This document shows, piece after piece, positions 62,721 to 64,000 of a stretch of DNA of 64,000 nucleotides. Under the pieces are notes generated by a model. That model did not search any database. It was not told the origin of the DNA and worked only from the letters and a program-made list of their open reading frames with translations. The stretch comes from Molossus alvarezi (taxonomy: Eukaryota; Chordata; Mammalia; Chiroptera; Molossidae), in contig CM073889.1 in assembly GCA_037176705.1 (NCBI GenBank), forward strand, positions 100,271,890-100,335,889, read 5' to 3'. The first letter of the stretch is position 1, and each line of letters begins with the position of its first letter. Both the position numbers and the translations under genes were made by a program.

Positions 62721-64000
62721 GCCGGGGCGGGAAGAGCTGAGGGAATGGCACTCCACACAAGGACAGCCAAGGGGAAATGCATAGCCTGGTGAGTTCAGAG
62801 AACAAAAGGACCCAGGAGGGTGGAGCACAGCGAGTGGAAGGGGGTCAGAGAGGCAGCCAGTCCCACAGTGCCCACAGGAGGGTAAGCAAAGGAGCGGCCT
62901 ATCTGCTTTACTGAAGGACATCGCTCTGCCAGCTATGAGGCTGGGCTGCGCTGTGACAGCCCACAGAGAAGGACTTCATCACTCCCAGCATCTCTAGCAA
63001 TCAGCTTGTCCCAGGGCTCTCAAAATGCCCATGGAACCCCATCTCTTCTCATCTACACTGCACTTCTATGCCCTTGCCCTCCAGACACCCCCTTCACAGT
63101 GCCAAGGAGCACAGCTGATGGCAATGAAGGAAAAACCTGACTGCCATCCACCCATCCACCTGTTCCCAGCCCTCGGCATTCATTCAGCAAACTGTTTCCA
63201 TGCCCAGGCCTTGTGCTGGGTGCTGAGGGTGTGAAAATGAGCAACACACAAGCCCTGCCCTTAAAAGCTCCTGCACGTATAGCCTGTGTGCCAGCCTCAC
63301 CGGGAGCTACCCAGCGCCCACCTCTCCATGTAGGACTGCCCGCTTAAGCCTTCTCTCCCTGGTAAAACCTGCTGTGAGCTTCTGAAATGGTTCTGATTAA
63401 TGGATTAATTCACTCCAAGGAGCCAGAGACACAAGCTCAGTGCCTTGCCTGCTTCCTCTGGCCCCTCCCTCATGCCTCCCTCCACCAACCCAGGGAGAAA
63501 CGATGCCCATCTCAGGAATGAAGTTGTAACCGGTGGGGTGACAGGTGCTACTTATTCAAAGACAAAAGAGGAGTTTGGTGTTGGTTTGAAGAGTGGGAGG
63601 TTAAAGGAGACCATCAGGGACTAGTCTGGGGCAGTTATGGGGAAGGAGGGGAAAAGCTCTAGGTGCAGCCTCAAACCTCTTCAGCCAGCACAGCTCAGAA
63701 ATGCCACAGCGCAGTCGGAGCAACATCTATGTTGCTTTCAGAACCTCCTCCTGAAAAAATCATTGTCATTATTTAGAAAAGCCAATTATCCCCACTTTAG
63801 CAGGTTCTTAAATTCTGCTCTGTGAGATTTCTGAGGTGTCCCTCATTTTGTGCAAACGGGGTGTCAGTGCCTGAGAAAAGTGCACACACAGGCTCTAGGA
63901 AATCCTCGTATCCTGAATCCGCCAGAGCAGCTGAAGTTTCAGGAGCCCTGCACGACCCTCCACACCTGTCACTCCAATACCCTCCATGCACTTGGGTGGC
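62721..64000. other. No gene seen; ancient repeat trace at 63170-63275
   Basis: Unique sequence apart from CATTCATTCAGCAAACTGTT then GTGCTGGGTGCTGAGG. The window ends without a feature. Confidence 0.45.

Overview
This is a non-coding stretch of a mammalian nuclear genome, almost certainly from a bat. The main evidence is 15 copies of a tRNA-derived SINE of the bat Ves family. Each begins with a head like CCCTGGCCAGTTTGGCTCAG and carries a B-box like GGTTCGATTCC, then usually a CT-rich tract and an A-rich tail. Young bat-type L1 3' ends and shared placental repeats (MIR, L2, MER5, Tigger, MLT1, old L1M) agree with this. The Ves family points to a yangochiropteran bat, but I cannot name a species. 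No host gene with introns, no tRNA or snRNA gene, and no CRISPR or bacterial feature is visible. Most open frames are chance.

Layout. Positions 1-19,800 are mostly unique sequence with scattered old repeats: MER5, MIR, L2, an MLT1 LTR at 5.0-5.5 kb, a Tigger-type DNA transposon at 12.7-13.1 kb, and a second MLT1-like LTR at 18.9-19.4 kb. Positions 19,800-28,800 form a dense repeat nest. Positions 28,800-34,900 are again mostly unique with MIR, L2 and MER5. Positions 34,900-40,800 hold degraded L1M/HAL1 sequence plus a deleted Tigger1 copy. Positions 40,800-64,000 are unique sequence interrupted by Ves SINEs and truncated L1 3' ends.

The centre of interest is the nest at 21.2-28.8 kb. An old L1M element (5'UTR, ORF1, start of ORF2, 3'UTR; reverse transcriptase deleted) was hit by an ORF1-only 'half-L1' (HAL1-type) element at 23,506-26,903, which has an 18-bp target-site duplication. 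That element's ORF1 was then hit by a processed SDHC transcript at 24,790-26,022, flanked by a perfect 14-bp duplication. The SDHC copy keeps a complete 169-codon frame with the haem-ligand histidine and quinone-site residues. It lies downstream of the HAL1 5'UTR, which has a YY1-like motif at its start, so a promoter supplied by the transposon is possible but unproven.

The Ves SINEs fall into two tail classes. One ends in AATCAATAAA. The other ends in a small hairpin of the ATCCTC-loop-GAGGAT type before the A tail, and includes the copies that look youngest (19-bp perfect target duplication at 61.4-61.65 kb). Two copies lack their 3' part yet have target duplications, and two copies share one target site.
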